From IMG/VR virus record IMGVR_UViG_3300034200_000013, positions 1 through 32,526 of that record: a stretch of DNA of 32,526 nucleotides; one strand, 5' to 3'. The position numbers and the translations under genes were made by a program. Source of the stretch: a virus. Below, one piece after another: positions 7,969-17,223 of the stretch; position 1 is the first letter of the stretch, and every line of letters begins with the position of its first letter. The notes beneath the pieces were generated by a model. The model searched no databases. It saw only the letters and a list, made by a program, of their open reading frames with translations, and had not been told where the DNA came from.

Positions 7969-8406
7969 ATGACCATCACTTCTGCTGTTTGTAATTCATT
8001 CAAAACCGAGGCGCTTGGTGGCATCCATGACCTTGATACAGATGTTATCAAGATTGCCCTGATTAAGGCTTCTGAGTCTGGTACCTATGGAGCTAGTACA
8101 ACCAACTACAGCACCCTGACAGGTAACTCTGACGAGGCTTCTGGCACTAACTACACAGCAGGTGGAAACACCCTGTCTGGAGCAAGCATCTCTCTCAGCA
8201 CCAACACAGCCATTGTAGACTTCAGTGACACTGCATGGTTGAGTGCTACGATCTCTGCTAACGGCGCTCTTATCTACAACTCTTCTAAGTCAGACAGAGC
8301 TATTGCAGTTCTCAGCTTCGGTGGCACTGTCACCTCGACGGCTGGTGACTTTACCATTCAATTCCCTGCTGCCGCTGCAGATACCGCGATTATTAGACTT
8401 GTGTAA
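7969..8406 (+). CDS. Small beta-rich virion structural protein
   Basis: 145 residues; GAGGG lies upstream of the ATG and the stop overlaps the next start (TAATG). The tract SGTNYTAGGNTLSGASISLS, followed by DFSDTAWLSATISANGALIY, recalls a conserved small phage protein family seen near head or fibre genes in many tailed phages. Those proteins are beta-rich and of unproven role. There is one cysteine and no membrane segment or catalytic motif. A head fibre, decoration or collar role is inferred from position only. Serine codons return to TCT/AGC usage, unlike the two preceding genes. Confidence 0.65.
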   Translation: MTITSAVCNSFKTEALGGIHDLDTDVIKIALIKASESGTYGASTTNYSTLTGNSDEASGTNYTAGGNTLSGASISLSTNTAIVDFSDTAWLSATISANGALIYNSSKSDRAIAVLSFGGTVTSTAGDFTIQFPAAAADTAIIRLV

Positions 8407-9035
8407 TGACTGTCGTATATGGCCCAGAGGATGCTATATATAACACTGGGCAGTATGGTTCTGCACGGTATGGTTCTGTAGGCCCTACCAAACAAGTCAC
8501 AGGCGTATCAAGTAGTTTTTCTGTAGACTCCGTTCAAACCTTTGCAAAAGCCAATACTGTACTTGCAACTAACCTTCTGACTGTTTCTAGTGGGACACTC
8601 TCTCTTACTGCAGACGCTGACACGACACTGTCTGGGGTAGGGATAGAGGCTTTTGTAGGGGAGTCCACAGTCAGGAGTGTCAACAGAGTAGAAGTTACTG
8701 GTGTCTCCTCAACCTTCTCTCTTGGGGAGCTTACAGCGGAGGGTGGTACTGGTGCATCTGTTACTCTGAGTAGCCTTGAAGCACTGCTACAACTTGGTAC
8801 TGTAACACCTGCACTTAAAGTTTCTGTAGCTGGGTTGAGTCTGGTACAAAGCATTGGTTCTGTGACAACCACAGGCAAAGCCACCAAAGTTCTCCCCAGT
8901 CAAGTGTTGACTTCAAGTGCAGGTAATACAACACCAAATGGGGTCAGATTTAATTTCCAACAGTTTGCAGATTCGTACAGCAGTCAACGCGCAGTGTACA
9001 TACCTAAGTCAAACGTAATACCTGAGGAAGCATAA
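8406..9035 (+). CDS. Repetitive beta-rich structural protein
   Basis: 209 residues starting at the ATG that overlaps the previous stop. After an N-terminal segment with two imperfect copies of a YG-turn (GQYGSARYGSVG), the protein has several ~30-50-residue degenerate repeats, visible as VTGVSSSFSVDSVQTF, VTGVSSTFSLGELTAEG and VAGLSLVQSIGSVTTTG. Such Val/Ser/Thr-rich beta repeats are common in phage fibre and appendage proteins. The C-terminus (NGVRFNFQQFADSYSSQRAV) is different and may be the attachment or trimer end. The stop overlaps the following tiny gene. Role inferred: virion appendage or neck protein. Confidence 0.6.
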   Translation: MTVVYGPEDAIYNTGQYGSARYGSVGPTKQVTGVSSSFSVDSVQTFAKANTVLATNLLTVSSGTLSLTADADTTLSGVGIEAFVGESTVRSVNRVEVTGVSSTFSLGELTAEGGTGASVTLSSLEALLQLGTVTPALKVSVAGLSLVQSIGSVTTTGKATKVLPSQVLTSSAGNTTPNGVRFNFQQFADSYSSQRAVYIPKSNVIPEEA

Positions 9036-9136
9036 TGTCACGCACAATCTACATTCCTGCAGAGAGTAGGGTGATTGTAGTGCAGAGACAGGATACCTCA
9101 GACGAACGAACTGCAAGCGCAGTGGAAAGATTCTAG
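9035..9136 (+). CDS. Tiny conserved-type phage protein, 33 residues
   Basis: The ATG at 9035 shares its first base with the previous stop (TAATG), and the TAG at 9134-9136 is two bases before the next ATG at 9139. The frame therefore fills the gap exactly. The product starts MSRTIYIPAESRVIVVQRQD and ends in a charged tail with RTASAVERF. I recall short proteins with IYVPAE-type starts from marine phage structural operons, of unknown function. No membrane segment. It is easy to miss in automatic annotation. Confidence 0.6.
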   Translation: MSRTIYIPAESRVIVVQRQDTSDERTASAVERF

Positions 9137-9138
9137 TA

Positions 9139-9459
9139 ATGAGCTACCGTTGGCCAAACAAAGACCCTGATGAGACTCTGGACTACAGTATTGATTGGTC
9201 TAGGTTCCTCAGAAGTCCTGCTACCATCCAGTCTGTGCAGTGGTACATTGATGATGCAAGCGGCAACAAGGTGACCTTCAATCCTGTCACGGTCGTTAAT
9301 GGGCTGCAGCCAGTCTCTGTGACAACCACTTCTTCCGTCTCTACTATCTATCTGGGACTGGGAGACAACAACAAAACTTACAAGCTCTACTGCCAAATGA
9401 CAGACACTCAGGGTCGCACAGCAGAACGAACTGTCTCCATTTCTGTGAAGGATAGATAA
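9139..9459 (+). CDS. Small Ig-like structural protein
   Basis: 106 residues. The N-terminus KDPDETLDYSIDWSRFL followed by IQSVQWYID, and the C-terminal YKLYCQMTDTQGRTAERTVS, give the beta-sandwich pattern of small phage proteins with Ig-like folds, where a C-terminal strand ends in GRT.ER-type residues. It lies between small structural genes and the tail adaptor, so a virion role is likely. No signal peptide or membrane span. Two bases separate it from the next gene's TTG start. Confidence 0.65.
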   Translation: MSYRWPNKDPDETLDYSIDWSRFLRSPATIQSVQWYIDDASGNKVTFNPVTVVNGLQPVSVTTTSSVSTIYLGLGDNNKTYKLYCQMTDTQGRTAERTVSISVKDR

Positions 9460-9460
9460 C

Positions 9461-10183
9461 TTGTCAACTTACAATTTCCTTGGCCTTGTAAACGATGTAA
9501 ATCAAAGACTCAATGAAGTGACGTTGTCAACCAGCCAATTTGCTTCTGCTGGCGGATTCTATGCTGCTGCCAAAGATTCCATAAACTCTGCAATCAGATA
9601 CGTTGGTCAGAATCAGTTTGAGTGGCCCTTTAATCACGTAGAGCAAGAAGACACTCTGATCCCCGGTACAGTCCGCTATGCGTACCCAGAGGATGCAAAG
9701 ACGATTGACTTTGATACCTTTAGGATTAAGCGTAACGACACTTTCAGCAATACTACCCAGAAGCTTCGTATCATTTCCTACGAGGACTATCTAGAAAACT
9801 ATCTGGACGACGAATACAACACTACGAACACCTCCATCAGAAGTCTTCCTCAGAGAGTGTTCAGAACGCCTGACCAGAAATTTGGGGTTCATCCTGCACC
9901 AAACTACGCATATGAGTTGGTGTATGAGTACTACAGGCTCCCGGTTGACTTGATTAACGCTACAGATGTCCCTACGCTGCCAGAGCAGTTCCGTTCTATC
10001 ATTGTTGATGGAGCTATGTACTACGCATACACTTTCCGTGGTAACACTCAGGATGCTACTCTGCACCTGCAGAAGTTTGATGAAGGCATTAAGGATATGA
10101 GAACTCTCTACATCAATCGCTATGATTATGTAAGGGATACTCGCGTCATCAGGAACATCTCTAACAACATGCGGGTTGGGTAA
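9461..10183 (+). CDS. Tail adaptor / tail tubular protein A-like (T7 gp11, P22 gp4 position)
   Basis: 240 residues from a TTG start one base after the previous stop; no better ATG exists near the conserved N-terminus (STYNFLGLVNDVNQRLNEV), so the TTG is favoured, with GGATAGATAAC upstream. The protein is mainly helical with Tyr-rich segments (GVHPAPNYAYELVYEYYRLP, then PEQFRSIIVDGAMYYAYTFR). This pattern is typical of podovirus gatekeeper or adaptor proteins, which form a ring below the portal. The next gene being a nozzle-type protein supports the pair TubA/TubB. The assignment is by pattern and order. Confidence 0.75.
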   Translation: MSTYNFLGLVNDVNQRLNEVTLSTSQFASAGGFYAAAKDSINSAIRYVGQNQFEWPFNHVEQEDTLIPGTVRYAYPEDAKTIDFDTFRIKRNDTFSNTTQKLRIISYEDYLENYLDDEYNTTNTSIRSLPQRVFRTPDQKFGVHPAPNYAYELVYEYYRLPVDLINATDVPTLPEQFRSIIVDGAMYYAYTFRGNTQDATLHLQKFDEGIKDMRTLYINRYDYVRDTRVIRNISNNMRVG

Positions 10184-10184
10184 T

Positions 10185-12158
10185 ATGCCGACAGCATGGG
10201 AAACTTTTCCTATCGAAATTAAGGGGGGTCTTGTCACAAACATTTCTCCTCTCCAACAGGGCATTACTGCTCCGGGAACAGCCAGACGTTTGATTAACTT
10301 TGAGCCGTCCATTGAGGGTGGTTACAAGCGTATTCTGGGCTACAACAAATTTGACAGTGCCTTCATTCCACCCTACGGTGAGCCTCTTGTTCAGGGCAGC
10401 GGCCAGACAGGTACAACTCTCGTTATCGCAAACATCTTTGAGACGCCCGTTGTAGGGGATGTTGTGGCTGTTGCAGGTGTCACTGGTACTTACACAATCT
10501 CTGCAGTTTCGTTCGATAGTACTTCTAAGAATGCTACCCTGACGCTGAGTGCTTCGCTGGCATCCTCTCCTGCAGACAAAGCAGCAGTGACCTTCTCCAA
10601 TAACCAGAACTTGGTAGAGGGTCTTGTATACTACCGTCAGAAAGCTCTGGTATCTCGTGGTGGGGCTATCTGGGAGTCAGACGGCACTGGTTGGATTAGG
10701 ATCAATAAGCCTGTCTACGGCACTGTCCTTGTCAATGGTGGGAGCCAGACAGGTACAAGTCTTGTCGTTGATGGTCTTACTGGGGTACCCCAACAGGGTG
10801 ATACCTTTACTATAGCAGGCATTGAAAAAGTCTACGCCATTACAAGCAGTGTCACTGTGACTTCTGGTGGTGCTACTCTTACCATTACTCCCGCACTGGC
10901 ATCCTCCCCTGCAAACAACGCTGCAATTACCTTTCGGAGTGCAGACAGGTCTCTTGGTGGCAAGCTGCGGTTTGAGCGTTATTCTTTTACTGGGACTTCT
11001 ACTATTGTTGGTGTTGATGGCGCTAATTACCCATTCAAGTATGATGGAACCACCTTTACAGTTCTTACTGGTGCACCTGCAGAGATTCTTGGTGCTACTC
11101 ATGTTGCTGAGTTTAAGAACCAACTCTTTTTTGCAAACGGTAACTCCCTCGTATTTACTTCCCCCTACACGGATACGGAATTTTCTGTCGCTCTGGGTGC
11201 TGGACTCATTACCACGCCGCACGTAATTACTGGTCTGATTGTTTTCAGAGAGCAACTGATTATTTTTAGTACCAACCAAATCCATAGACTGACTGGTAAC
11301 ACTATCGCAGACTTCCAGTTGCAGCCTATCTCACTGGATATTGGTTGTGTTAGAGTAGATACAATCCAAGAAGTCGGTGGAGACATTGCTTTCCTTGGCC
11401 CTGATGGTGTGAGGCTTCTGAGTGCTACAGACCGTATTGGTGACTTTGGTCTTGCTGTGGCTTCTCGTCCTATTCAGTCTGAAGTAGAAAATTTGATCTC
11501 TGGAAATACCAGCTTTACTTCCTGTGTGATTCGTGGTAAAAATCAGTACAGAATGTTTGGGTATGCTGCAAGCAAAACACCTGAGACTTCTCTTGGAGTT
11601 CTTGCTACACAGTTTGCAGACCAGACTGCACAAGGAATGGCTTGGGCTGAAGTCAATGGTATCTTGGCCTACGTTGCAGACAGTATTTATTCCGCTGCAG
11701 ATGCCTCTGAGACAATCTTGTTTGCGAACAGAGATGGCTATGTGTACAGGATGGAGTCTGGCAACAACTTTGATGGTGAGGCTATTCGTGCTCAGTACTT
11801 CACCCCACACCTACCGCTGACTGATCCCAGAATACGTAAGACTTTCTACAAACTGACAACATACGTCAACCCAGAAGGTTCTATCTCAGGTGCAGTATCT
11901 CCAAAGCTAAACTTCGACCAGACTAGTACGATTCAACCACCCCCCATTAATTTGGAAAACACAACAGACAGCCCCTTCTTCTACGGAACTGCTGTGTACG
12001 GTACATCTACTTACGGCGGAAAACTTACTTACTCTTTCACTTCTCAAATGATTGGTTCTGGACTCACTATCAGTCTTCAGTTTGCTTTCGAAAGCATCAC
12101 ACCACCCTTCTCTCTGGATGCAATCACCATAGAGTATCTTAACAACGACAGGCAGTAA
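10185..12158 (+). CDS. Tail nozzle / tail tubular protein B-like
   Basis: 657 residues from the ATG at 10185, two bases after the adaptor stop; an in-frame TTG at 10176 would add three residues. The N-terminus ([13 protein letters not shown], then [21 protein letters not shown]) is characteristic of podovirus nozzle proteins, which cap the short tail. Two consecutive ~70-residue beta modules interrupt the fold (about residues 66-138 and 178-249), each beginning GSGQTGT- or GGSQTGT-like and ending LASSPAxxAAxTF. The remainder has beta-propeller-like tracts ([20 protein letters not shown]). It likely contacts the fibre encoded next. The family is inferred from order and motifs. Confidence 0.75.
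   Translation: MPTAWETFPIEIKGGLVTNISPLQQGITAPGTARRLINFEPSIEGGYKRILGYNKFDSAFIPPYGEPLVQGSGQTGTTLVIANIFETPVVGDVVAVAGVTGTYTISAVSFDSTSKNATLTLSASLASSPADKAAVTFSNNQNLVEGLVYYRQKALVSRGGAIWESDGTGWIRINKPVYGTVLVNGGSQTGTSLVVDGLTGVPQQGDTFTIAGIEKVYAITSSVTVTSGGATLTITPALASSPANNAAITFRSADRSLGGKLRFERYSFTGTSTIVGVDGANYPFKYDGTTFTVLTGAPAEILGATHVAEFKNQLFFANGNSLVFTSPYTDTEFSVALGAGLITTPHVITGLIVFREQLIIFSTNQIHRLTGNTIADFQLQPISLDIGCVRVDTIQEVGGDIAFLGPDGVRLLSATDRIGDFGLAVASRPIQSEVENLISGNTSFTSCVIRGKNQYRMFGYAASKTPETSLGVLATQFADQTAQGMAWAEVNGILAYVADSIYSAADASETILFANRDGYVYRMESGNNFDGEAIRAQYFTPHLPLTDPRIRKTFYKLTTYVNPEGSISGAVSPKLNFDQTSTIQPPPINLENTTDSPFFYGTAVYGTSTYGGKLTYSFTSQMIGSGLTISLQFAFESITPPFSLDAITIEYLNNDRQ
10381..10935 (+). repeat. 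Duplicated ~70-residue module within tail nozzle gene
   Basis: The two modules keep DNA identity at their edges: a block containing AGCCAGACAGGTACAA near 10744 corresponds to GGCCAGACAGGTACAA near 10400. CTGGCATCCTCTCCTGCA (10557) differs from CTGGCATCCTCCCCTGCA (10894) by one base. This indicates an internal tandem duplication with divergent middles. Confidence 0.65.
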
Positions 12159-12159
12159 A

Positions 12160-15100
12160 ATGGCAACAGGCTACACTCGCAACGACACAACGAACAACAT
12201 CGCCAATGGCAACGTAATCAATGCCGCCGACTTGGATGGTGAGTTCGACGCTATTCAAGCAGCCTACGATGTTACGACTGGCCATGACCATGATGGTACG
12301 GTTGGTGGAGGTGCACCCATCAAGGCACTTGGACCCGCTCAAGATATTGTCATCACAACCTCGGTGATCCGTCCCAAGACTGACAATACGGTTGATCTTG
12401 GTACTTCTACTCTGGAGTTCAAAGACCTCTTCCTTGATGGTACTGCCAAGGTGGACACCCTGACTGTCGATGAGAGTGCAACCATCGCTGCCAACCTGAC
12501 GGTAGATACTACCACTCTCGTCGTTGATGCTACGAATAACAGAGTAGGTGTTGGTACTGCTTCTCCCAGCACGACCCTCCACATCTCTTCTGCTACACCC
12601 ATCATCACCCTGACAGATACAGACAACCCTCACTCTGCTACGATCAATACCAATAGCGCAACTGGTTCTCTGTCTATCTCTGCAGACACGGGTAATGCTG
12701 TTGCTGATAGTGCTATCATTCTGAACATTGACAACACTGAAAAGGTCCGTGTCCTTGCTGATGGCAGTGTTGGTATTGGTACAGCAACTCCTTCGGCCAC
12801 CCTTGACGTTGTTGGTGGTGCAGAAATCAATGGTGATCTGACTGTCACTGGTAACACCACTCTTGGTAATGCTGCTACAGACACTGTTACTATCACTGCA
12901 GATGTTGCCTCTAACTTGATCCCTTCTGCTGACAATACTTACGATCTGGGTGCTTCTGGGTCTGAGTGGAAGGACTTGTATATTGATGGTACCGCAAACA
13001 TTGATGCTCTTGTTGCTGATGCTGCCACTATTATTACCTCGACTGGTGGTGTTCTTACTCTGCAGAGAGATGATACTGCAATCACTTCTGGTGAGACCCT
13101 CGGTGAGATTGACTTCCAAGCACCTAATGTCTCTGGTGGTGGTGATGCCATTGTTGTTGCTGCGACCATCAAGGCTGTGGCTGGGGACACTTTTGACGCT
13201 GCAGTAAATAAAACCTCTCTGCTCTTCCAGACTGCTAGTTCTGGTGCTGTTGCTACTCGTATGGAGATTGATGGTGATGGTGACGTGGCGGTAGATACAG
13301 ACACTTTGTTTGTTGATGCAGTCAATGATCGTGTGGGTATCAACAATGCTTCCCCCAGCGTGGCTCTGGATGTTACTGGTGCTGCTACTATCTCTGGTAT
13401 TCTCACCGCTTCGAGTGATGTTAGTATTGCTGACAAGATTATTCACACTGGCGACACCAACACCGCCATTCGTTTCCCTGCGGCTGATACCGTGACGGTG
13501 GAGACGGCTGGGGATGAACGGCTTCGGGTTACCTCTGCGGGCCTTGTGGGGATTGGGACGACTTCTCCGACCTACGCACTGGATGTCCAAGCGGCCACCG
13601 ACCCAAGCATTAGGGTTCTCTCAACAGGGACTGCAAGTACAGACGACAGCTTCCTCCGCGTCCAGATTGGGGGGACCACCGCAAACAGCTACGTTTATCT
13701 TGGTGACTCAGCTGACGCTAATGTTGGGTACCTTCGGTATGACCATGCGTCTGATTTTCTTGCTGTTGCGGTTAACGCCGCAGAACGTATGCGTATCGAC
13801 GCATCAGGCAACCTCGGTTTGGGGGTTACGCCGAGTGCTGGCTCTTTGAAGCATATTGAAGTGGGGGCTGTCGGCAATGCTGTTACTGGATATCCCGCTG
13901 ATGCCGCAATCTATGTGACCTCAAACGCTGTATTCGCAAGCGGTTGGAAATACACGCAGAGCAGCAAGTTGGCGACACGTTATGCTGGCGAGGCGGGCCA
14001 ACACCAATGGTTCACCGCCCCCTCCGGCACCGCAGGCAACGCGATCACCTTCACGCAGGCTATGACGCTGGATGCGAGTGGGAATTTGGGGATTGGGACG
14101 AGTAGTCCTGCCTTCAAGTTAGATGTTCAGACAGCAAGCGGAGAAAATTATATCCGAGTTAGTTCTGCGACAGGTCAAGATGGTGGCTTTAGGATTGCCG
14201 AAGGGACGACAAATAAATGGCTTCTTTATAATATTGCAGCATCTGATGCTTTTGCAATTTACGATAATACTGCCACAGCAGAACGCCTCCGCATCGACAG
14301 CTCGGGCAACGTGGGGATTGGGACGAGTTCGCCTTTAGCTGAACTGCACGTCAACTCTGGTGCAGCAAACCTTGTTGGTCTTTTTGAAAGCACAGACGCT
14401 GGCGCTACGCTCACTCTGATTGATGACGCCACGACAGGTGGGAGCGTTGCTGAACACGGGTTGAACACCGTTGGCAATGAGCTTGAAGTTCGCGCCGTAA
14501 GCACTCTCGCTTTCGAGACTGCTGCTACTGAACGTATGCGTATCGACTCTTCGGGCAACGTGGGGATTGGTACGAGTAGTCCTCAGACTGAGCTTGAGAT
14601 TTCTGGAAACAATACTACTACATCCAGTGTTACTGCGTCTATTTCTGGTACCACTATGACTGTTACCGCAGTAATTTCTGGTTCTCTTGCTGTTAATGAT
14701 CGCATCCACGGTACGGGTGTTGAGTGGAACACTTACATTACTGCTCTAGGGACTGGCACTGGTGGTACTGGCACCTACACCGTCAACAATACCCAGACGG
14801 TTTCCAGTACAACACTCTACGGTTCACCTGCGGGTAACAACATTCTGCGTATTACCAACACTGATACCTCTGAGCAGTTTGGACAAACAACTGGTGGCAT
14901 TGAGTTTTTTGGCTCAGACTCAAGTACTCCGGGTGCAGGTGTTAAAGGGTACATTGCGTTGGTTGGGGAAGACACCTCTCCAGACTACTCCATGCTTTTT
15001 GGTACAAGCAATGATACTGCCAGCACTCATGCAGTAGAACGTATGCGTATCGACAGCGCAGGCAACGTGGGGATTGGGACGGCTTCTCCCGGTGCGAAGC

Positions 15101-16086
15101 TGGAGGTTTCTGGGACTTCGCGGTTCTTTGGAAATGGTAGCGCACCCATAAGCTGGGGTGATACAAACGCCAGAGGTGCTCTTACTTACACTGGCACTGA
15201 TCCGATTGTTCAGGCCGTGAGCGGCGCAAACCTGTTGTTTTATAATGGTACATCTGAACACGCCCGTATCGACAGTGCAGGTGATCTTCTTGTCGGCAAG
15301 ACATCAGGAAGTGGCACATCTTTGGGCTTTTTTGCTACCCATGACGGCCTTACGGCTGCGGTTGTTGGCACTGGCGCTGGATATGGTGTACTTGTAAACA
15401 GACAAAACGATGACGGTGTTCTTATCAGCCTTCGGCAGGCTGGCACCGTCGAAGGCACCATTTCGGTCTCCGGCACGACCGTCTCTTATGGGCCATTCTT
15501 AGGCTCTCACTTTGGTGTGCTTGCAGACTGGTCTAGGCCAGACATTAAGATTGGCACGGTGATTGACACGATTAACGAGTTGCTTGATTACAAAGTGGTC
15601 GTGATTGATGTTCACGAAGAAGACACCATGCAAACGATCCAAAAGCGTGTTTGCTATAACGGCAATGGCGCAGTAGGTTCTAGCGCAACGGTTGAGTACG
15701 AAGGTCAAGAATACACAGGTATTATTCAAAATGAACGTGAAGAGCCTTATTCGTTCAACAAGCACCTCAAAGTAAAGGTCAACAATACTGCTGGCTCTAA
15801 AGCAGTCTTTGGTGTGTTTGTTAGTTGGGGGGCCGACGAAACCAATGACGGTGGCGTTTATAACGATATGCTTGTGGGTGCGGTCGGCAACTATGTTATC
15901 CGTATGGCGGCTGGTCAAGAGCCTCAAATTGGAGACCTAGTAGAGGCTGATGGCAATGGATGTGCGGTGGTCCAAGACGATGATATTATCCGCACAAAAA
16001 CAGTCGCTAAGATCACAAGCACGATCAAGCAAGTGACTTATGACGACGGGTCATTTTTGGTGACTTGCGTACTTTACTGTGGCTAA
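12160..16086 (+). CDS. Modular tail fibre protein
   Basis: 1308 residues. The N-terminus ([20 protein letters not shown], then TGHDHDGT) is the virion-attachment style of marine phage fibres. The shaft contains repeated [18 protein letters not shown] units at roughly residues 130-970, each followed by a distinct beta segment. A module near 820-890 ([15 protein letters not shown], then [12 protein letters not shown]) is a common fibre insert. The C-terminal ~200 residues (from [20 protein letters not shown] to the end) include [15 protein letters not shown]. They resemble a recurrent C-terminal fibre domain that may act as an intramolecular chaperone or autoprotease, as in Peptidase_G2-like domains; cleavage is not demonstrated. 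The fibre probably binds the host receptor. Confidence 0.82.
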   Translation: MATGYTRNDTTNNIANGNVINAADLDGEFDAIQAAYDVTTGHDHDGTVGGGAPIKALGPAQDIVITTSVIRPKTDNTVDLGTSTLEFKDLFLDGTAKVDTLTVDESATIAANLTVDTTTLVVDATNNRVGVGTASPSTTLHISSATPIITLTDTDNPHSATINTNSATGSLSISADTGNAVADSAIILNIDNTEKVRVLADGSVGIGTATPSATLDVVGGAEINGDLTVTGNTTLGNAATDTVTITADVASNLIPSADNTYDLGASGSEWKDLYIDGTANIDALVADAATIITSTGGVLTLQRDDTAITSGETLGEIDFQAPNVSGGGDAIVVAATIKAVAGDTFDAAVNKTSLLFQTASSGAVATRMEIDGDGDVAVDTDTLFVDAVNDRVGINNASPSVALDVTGAATISGILTASSDVSIADKIIHTGDTNTAIRFPAADTVTVETAGDERLRVTSAGLVGIGTTSPTYALDVQAATDPSIRVLSTGTASTDDSFLRVQIGGTTANSYVYLGDSADANVGYLRYDHASDFLAVAVNAAERMRIDASGNLGLGVTPSAGSLKHIEVGAVGNAVTGYPADAAIYVTSNAVFASGWKYTQSSKLATRYAGEAGQHQWFTAPSGTAGNAITFTQAMTLDASGNLGIGTSSPAFKLDVQTASGENYIRVSSATGQDGGFRIAEGTTNKWLLYNIAASDAFAIYDNTATAERLRIDSSGNVGIGTSSPLAELHVNSGAANLVGLFESTDAGATLTLIDDATTGGSVAEHGLNTVGNELEVRAVSTLAFETAATERMRIDSSGNVGIGTSSPQTELEISGNNTTTSSVTASISGTTMTVTAVISGSLAVNDRIHGTGVEWNTYITALGTGTGGTGTYTVNNTQTVSSTTLYGSPAGNNILRITNTDTSEQFGQTTGGIEFFGSDSSTPGAGVKGYIALVGEDTSPDYSMLFGTSNDTASTHAVERMRIDSAGNVGIGTASPGAKLEVSGTSRFFGNGSAPISWGDTNARGALTYTGTDPIVQAVSGANLLFYNGTSEHARIDSAGDLLVGKTSGSGTSLGFFATHDGLTAAVVGTGAGYGVLVNRQNDDGVLISLRQAGTVEGTISVSGTTVSYGPFLGSHFGVLADWSRPDIKIGTVIDTINELLDYKVVVIDVHEEDTMQTIQKRVCYNGNGAVGSSATVEYEGQEYTGIIQNEREEPYSFNKHLKVKVNNTAGSKAVFGVFVSWGADETNDGGVYNDMLVGAVGNYVIRMAAGQEPQIGDLVEADGNGCAVVQDDDIIRTKTVAKITSTIKQVTYDDGSFLVTCVLYCG
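13545..15081 (+). repeat. Repeated VGIGT-coding DNA units in fibre gene
   Basis: Near-identical DNA containing GTGGGGATTGGGACG or a close variant occurs near 13545, 14087, 14311, 14561 and 15067. GAACGTATGCGTATCGAC or a close variant precedes several of them (near 13783, 14281, 14529, 15039). Conserved joints with variable segments between them are suited to recombination and module exchange. Confidence 0.7.
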
Positions 16087-16107
16087 CCCCTAAACCCCTA
16101 ACCCCCC
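16084..16107 (+). repeat. Telomere-like C-rich short repeat
   Basis: TAACCCC, TAAACCCC and TAACCCCCC follow each other at the fibre stop codon, filling about half of the 48-base gap. The opposite strand is G-rich (TTAGGGG-like). It may be a recombination or replication-slippage product. Confidence 0.5.
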
Positions 16108-16134
16108 GCAACCCTTAAAGAAAGGAGGATCACG

Positions 16135-16338
16135 ATGGCCGAGAAAAAACCAAACGTCATCACGATCAACGACAAAGACTACACCGAGGATCAACTGACG
16201 GACGAGCAGAAGATGCTTATCAACCACATCGCTGACTTAGACCGCAAGATCGGTTCGACACGGTTTAACCTTGACCAGCTTCAGGTTGGCCGTGATGCCT
16301 TCGTCAACATGCTTACTGCCTCGCTGGCACAAGAATAA
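16135..16338 (+). CDS. Small helical protein after tail fibre gene
   Basis: 67 residues with a strong AAGGAGGATCACG ribosome site. The N-terminal VITINDKDYTEDQLTDEQKM and following helical segment (INHIADLDRKIGSTRFNLDQ) match a small family I recall downstream of fibre genes in marine phages (DUF6447-like, from memory). It is acidic, has no membrane segment and probably forms a two-helix bundle. A role as a fibre-assembly factor or structural accessory is suggested by position only. Confidence 0.65.
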   Translation: MAEKKPNVITINDKDYTEDQLTDEQKMLINHIADLDRKIGSTRFNLDQLQVGRDAFVNMLTASLAQE

Positions 16339-16366
16339 CCTGTCAATAAGGCTGAGGGAGTGAGCC

Positions 16367-16591
16367 ATGGAAGTTTTAAACACCATCATGCAGTGGATTG
16401 TAGCTCCCGTTGCTGGCTTTGTATTCTTGATCTATCGAACTCAACAGGATCATGCTACAAAGCTGGCAGTTCTTTCTGCTGTGCATGAGGCTAACAAAGA
16501 GGCTTACGACAGGGAGTTCAAAGAGATGCGGGAAAACTTCAAAACTGTTATGTCTAAGTTAGATAATATTGAACAGGCACTACGGAAATGA
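16367..16591 (+). CDS. Small membrane/coiled-coil protein, possible lysis accessory
   Basis: 74 residues. One hydrophobic span at about residues 5-24 (TIMQWIVAPVAGFVFLIYRT) is followed by a long charged helix (MRENFKTVMSKLDNIEQALR). GAGGGAG lies upstream. The stop overlaps the next ATG (ATGA). The topology, N-terminal membrane anchor plus coiled coil, is seen in many small proteins near phage lysis genes. It could be an inner-membrane spanin-like or holin-accessory component, but no family-specific motif is visible. Confidence 0.65.
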   Translation: MEVLNTIMQWIVAPVAGFVFLIYRTQQDHATKLAVLSAVHEANKEAYDREFKEMRENFKTVMSKLDNIEQALRK

Positions 16592-16731
16592 AGCTCCCCC
16601 TGATCTGGGTAGGCTATACGCACATCTGGATCAACGACACCAACACATTTGTCAAGGTTTGCAGATACACTATGGATGTGGCCTTGGCAATACACCCGCA
16701 ATCTCTCTGCCCACCCTTCTGGAGCTTTTAG
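16588..16731 (+). CDS. Small cysteine-containing protein of unknown function, 47 residues
   Basis: The ATG at 16588 overlaps the preceding stop (ATGA), and the TAG ends at 16731, directly before the ATG at 16732, so the frame fills the interval exactly. The product begins MKLPLIWVGYTHIWINDTNT and ends with CPPFWSF; it contains two Cys and several Trp. The N-terminal Met-Lys-hydrophobic start is weakly signal-like. Coupling to both neighbours supports translation. No function is recognised; the position is in the membrane/lysis gene run. Confidence 0.6.
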   Translation: MKLPLIWVGYTHIWINDTNTFVKVCRYTMDVALAIHPQSLCPPFWSF

Positions 16732-17223
16732 ATGTTTGACCCAGTTTCGATCAGCATGGCCATCAGTGTTGGGGGTAAAGCCTTTAGTCTACTAAAACAA
16801 GGCATTGCGGCTGGTCGTGAAATCCAAGACATGGCATCTCAACTCTCAGAGTGGGGAAAAGCAGTCTCAGATATTGCCTATGCTGCTGAGAAAGCAAATG
16901 AACCTCCGGGTGTATTTAAGACACTGTTTGGTGGTGGACTTCAGAAGAGTGCTATTGATATTTTCGCCGCTCAGAAGCAGTGTGAACAACAGCGTAAGGA
17001 ACTGCGCCAACTCATCAGCTACACGTATGGCAATGACGCTTGGTTGGAGTTTCAAGCAATTGAGCGTAGAGTAAGAGAGCAACAGAGAGAGCAAGTGTAT
17101 CGCCGCCGCGAGATCATTGAGTCTATCACAGAGTTTTTACTTTGGTTAGGCATCATCTTAGTGACAGTGGCTGTATGCAGTGTTGGCCTGTATCTGTGGG
17201 GCCGCTACTTAGGGAGATGGTGA
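16732..17223 (+). CDS. C-terminally anchored helical membrane protein of the lysis-region cluster
   Basis: 163 residues. The N-terminal part (ISVGGKAFSLLKQGIAAGRE, then IQDMASQLSEWGKAVSDI) is amphipathic and helical. The middle is charged (EQQRKELRQLISYTYGNDAW, then ERRVREQQREQVYRRREIIE), and a single membrane span lies at about 135-157. I recall similar proteins, with WxxAxSDI and a late EQQRxELR tract, in many marine podovirus-like and myovirus genomes, always of unknown function. The stop overlaps the next gene's ATG (TGATG). A role in virion or lysis at the inner membrane is inferred. Confidence 0.7.
   Translation: MFDPVSISMAISVGGKAFSLLKQGIAAGREIQDMASQLSEWGKAVSDIAYAAEKANEPPGVFKTLFGGGLQKSAIDIFAAQKQCEQQRKELRQLISYTYGNDAWLEFQAIERRVREQQREQVYRRREIIESITEFLLWLGIILVTVAVCSVGLYLWGRYLGRW

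Noticed and set aside
12139-13590. 483-codon minus-strand frame opposite the tail fibre gene
   Set aside because: Shadow of the repetitive, biased fibre coding sequence; the translation is Ser/Arg/Asn low-complexity and it has no operon context.
17142-17222. Upstream extension of the cysteine-rich membrane protein
   Set aside because: It lies inside the previous gene; the ATG at 17223 with AGGGAG and stop overlap is far better.
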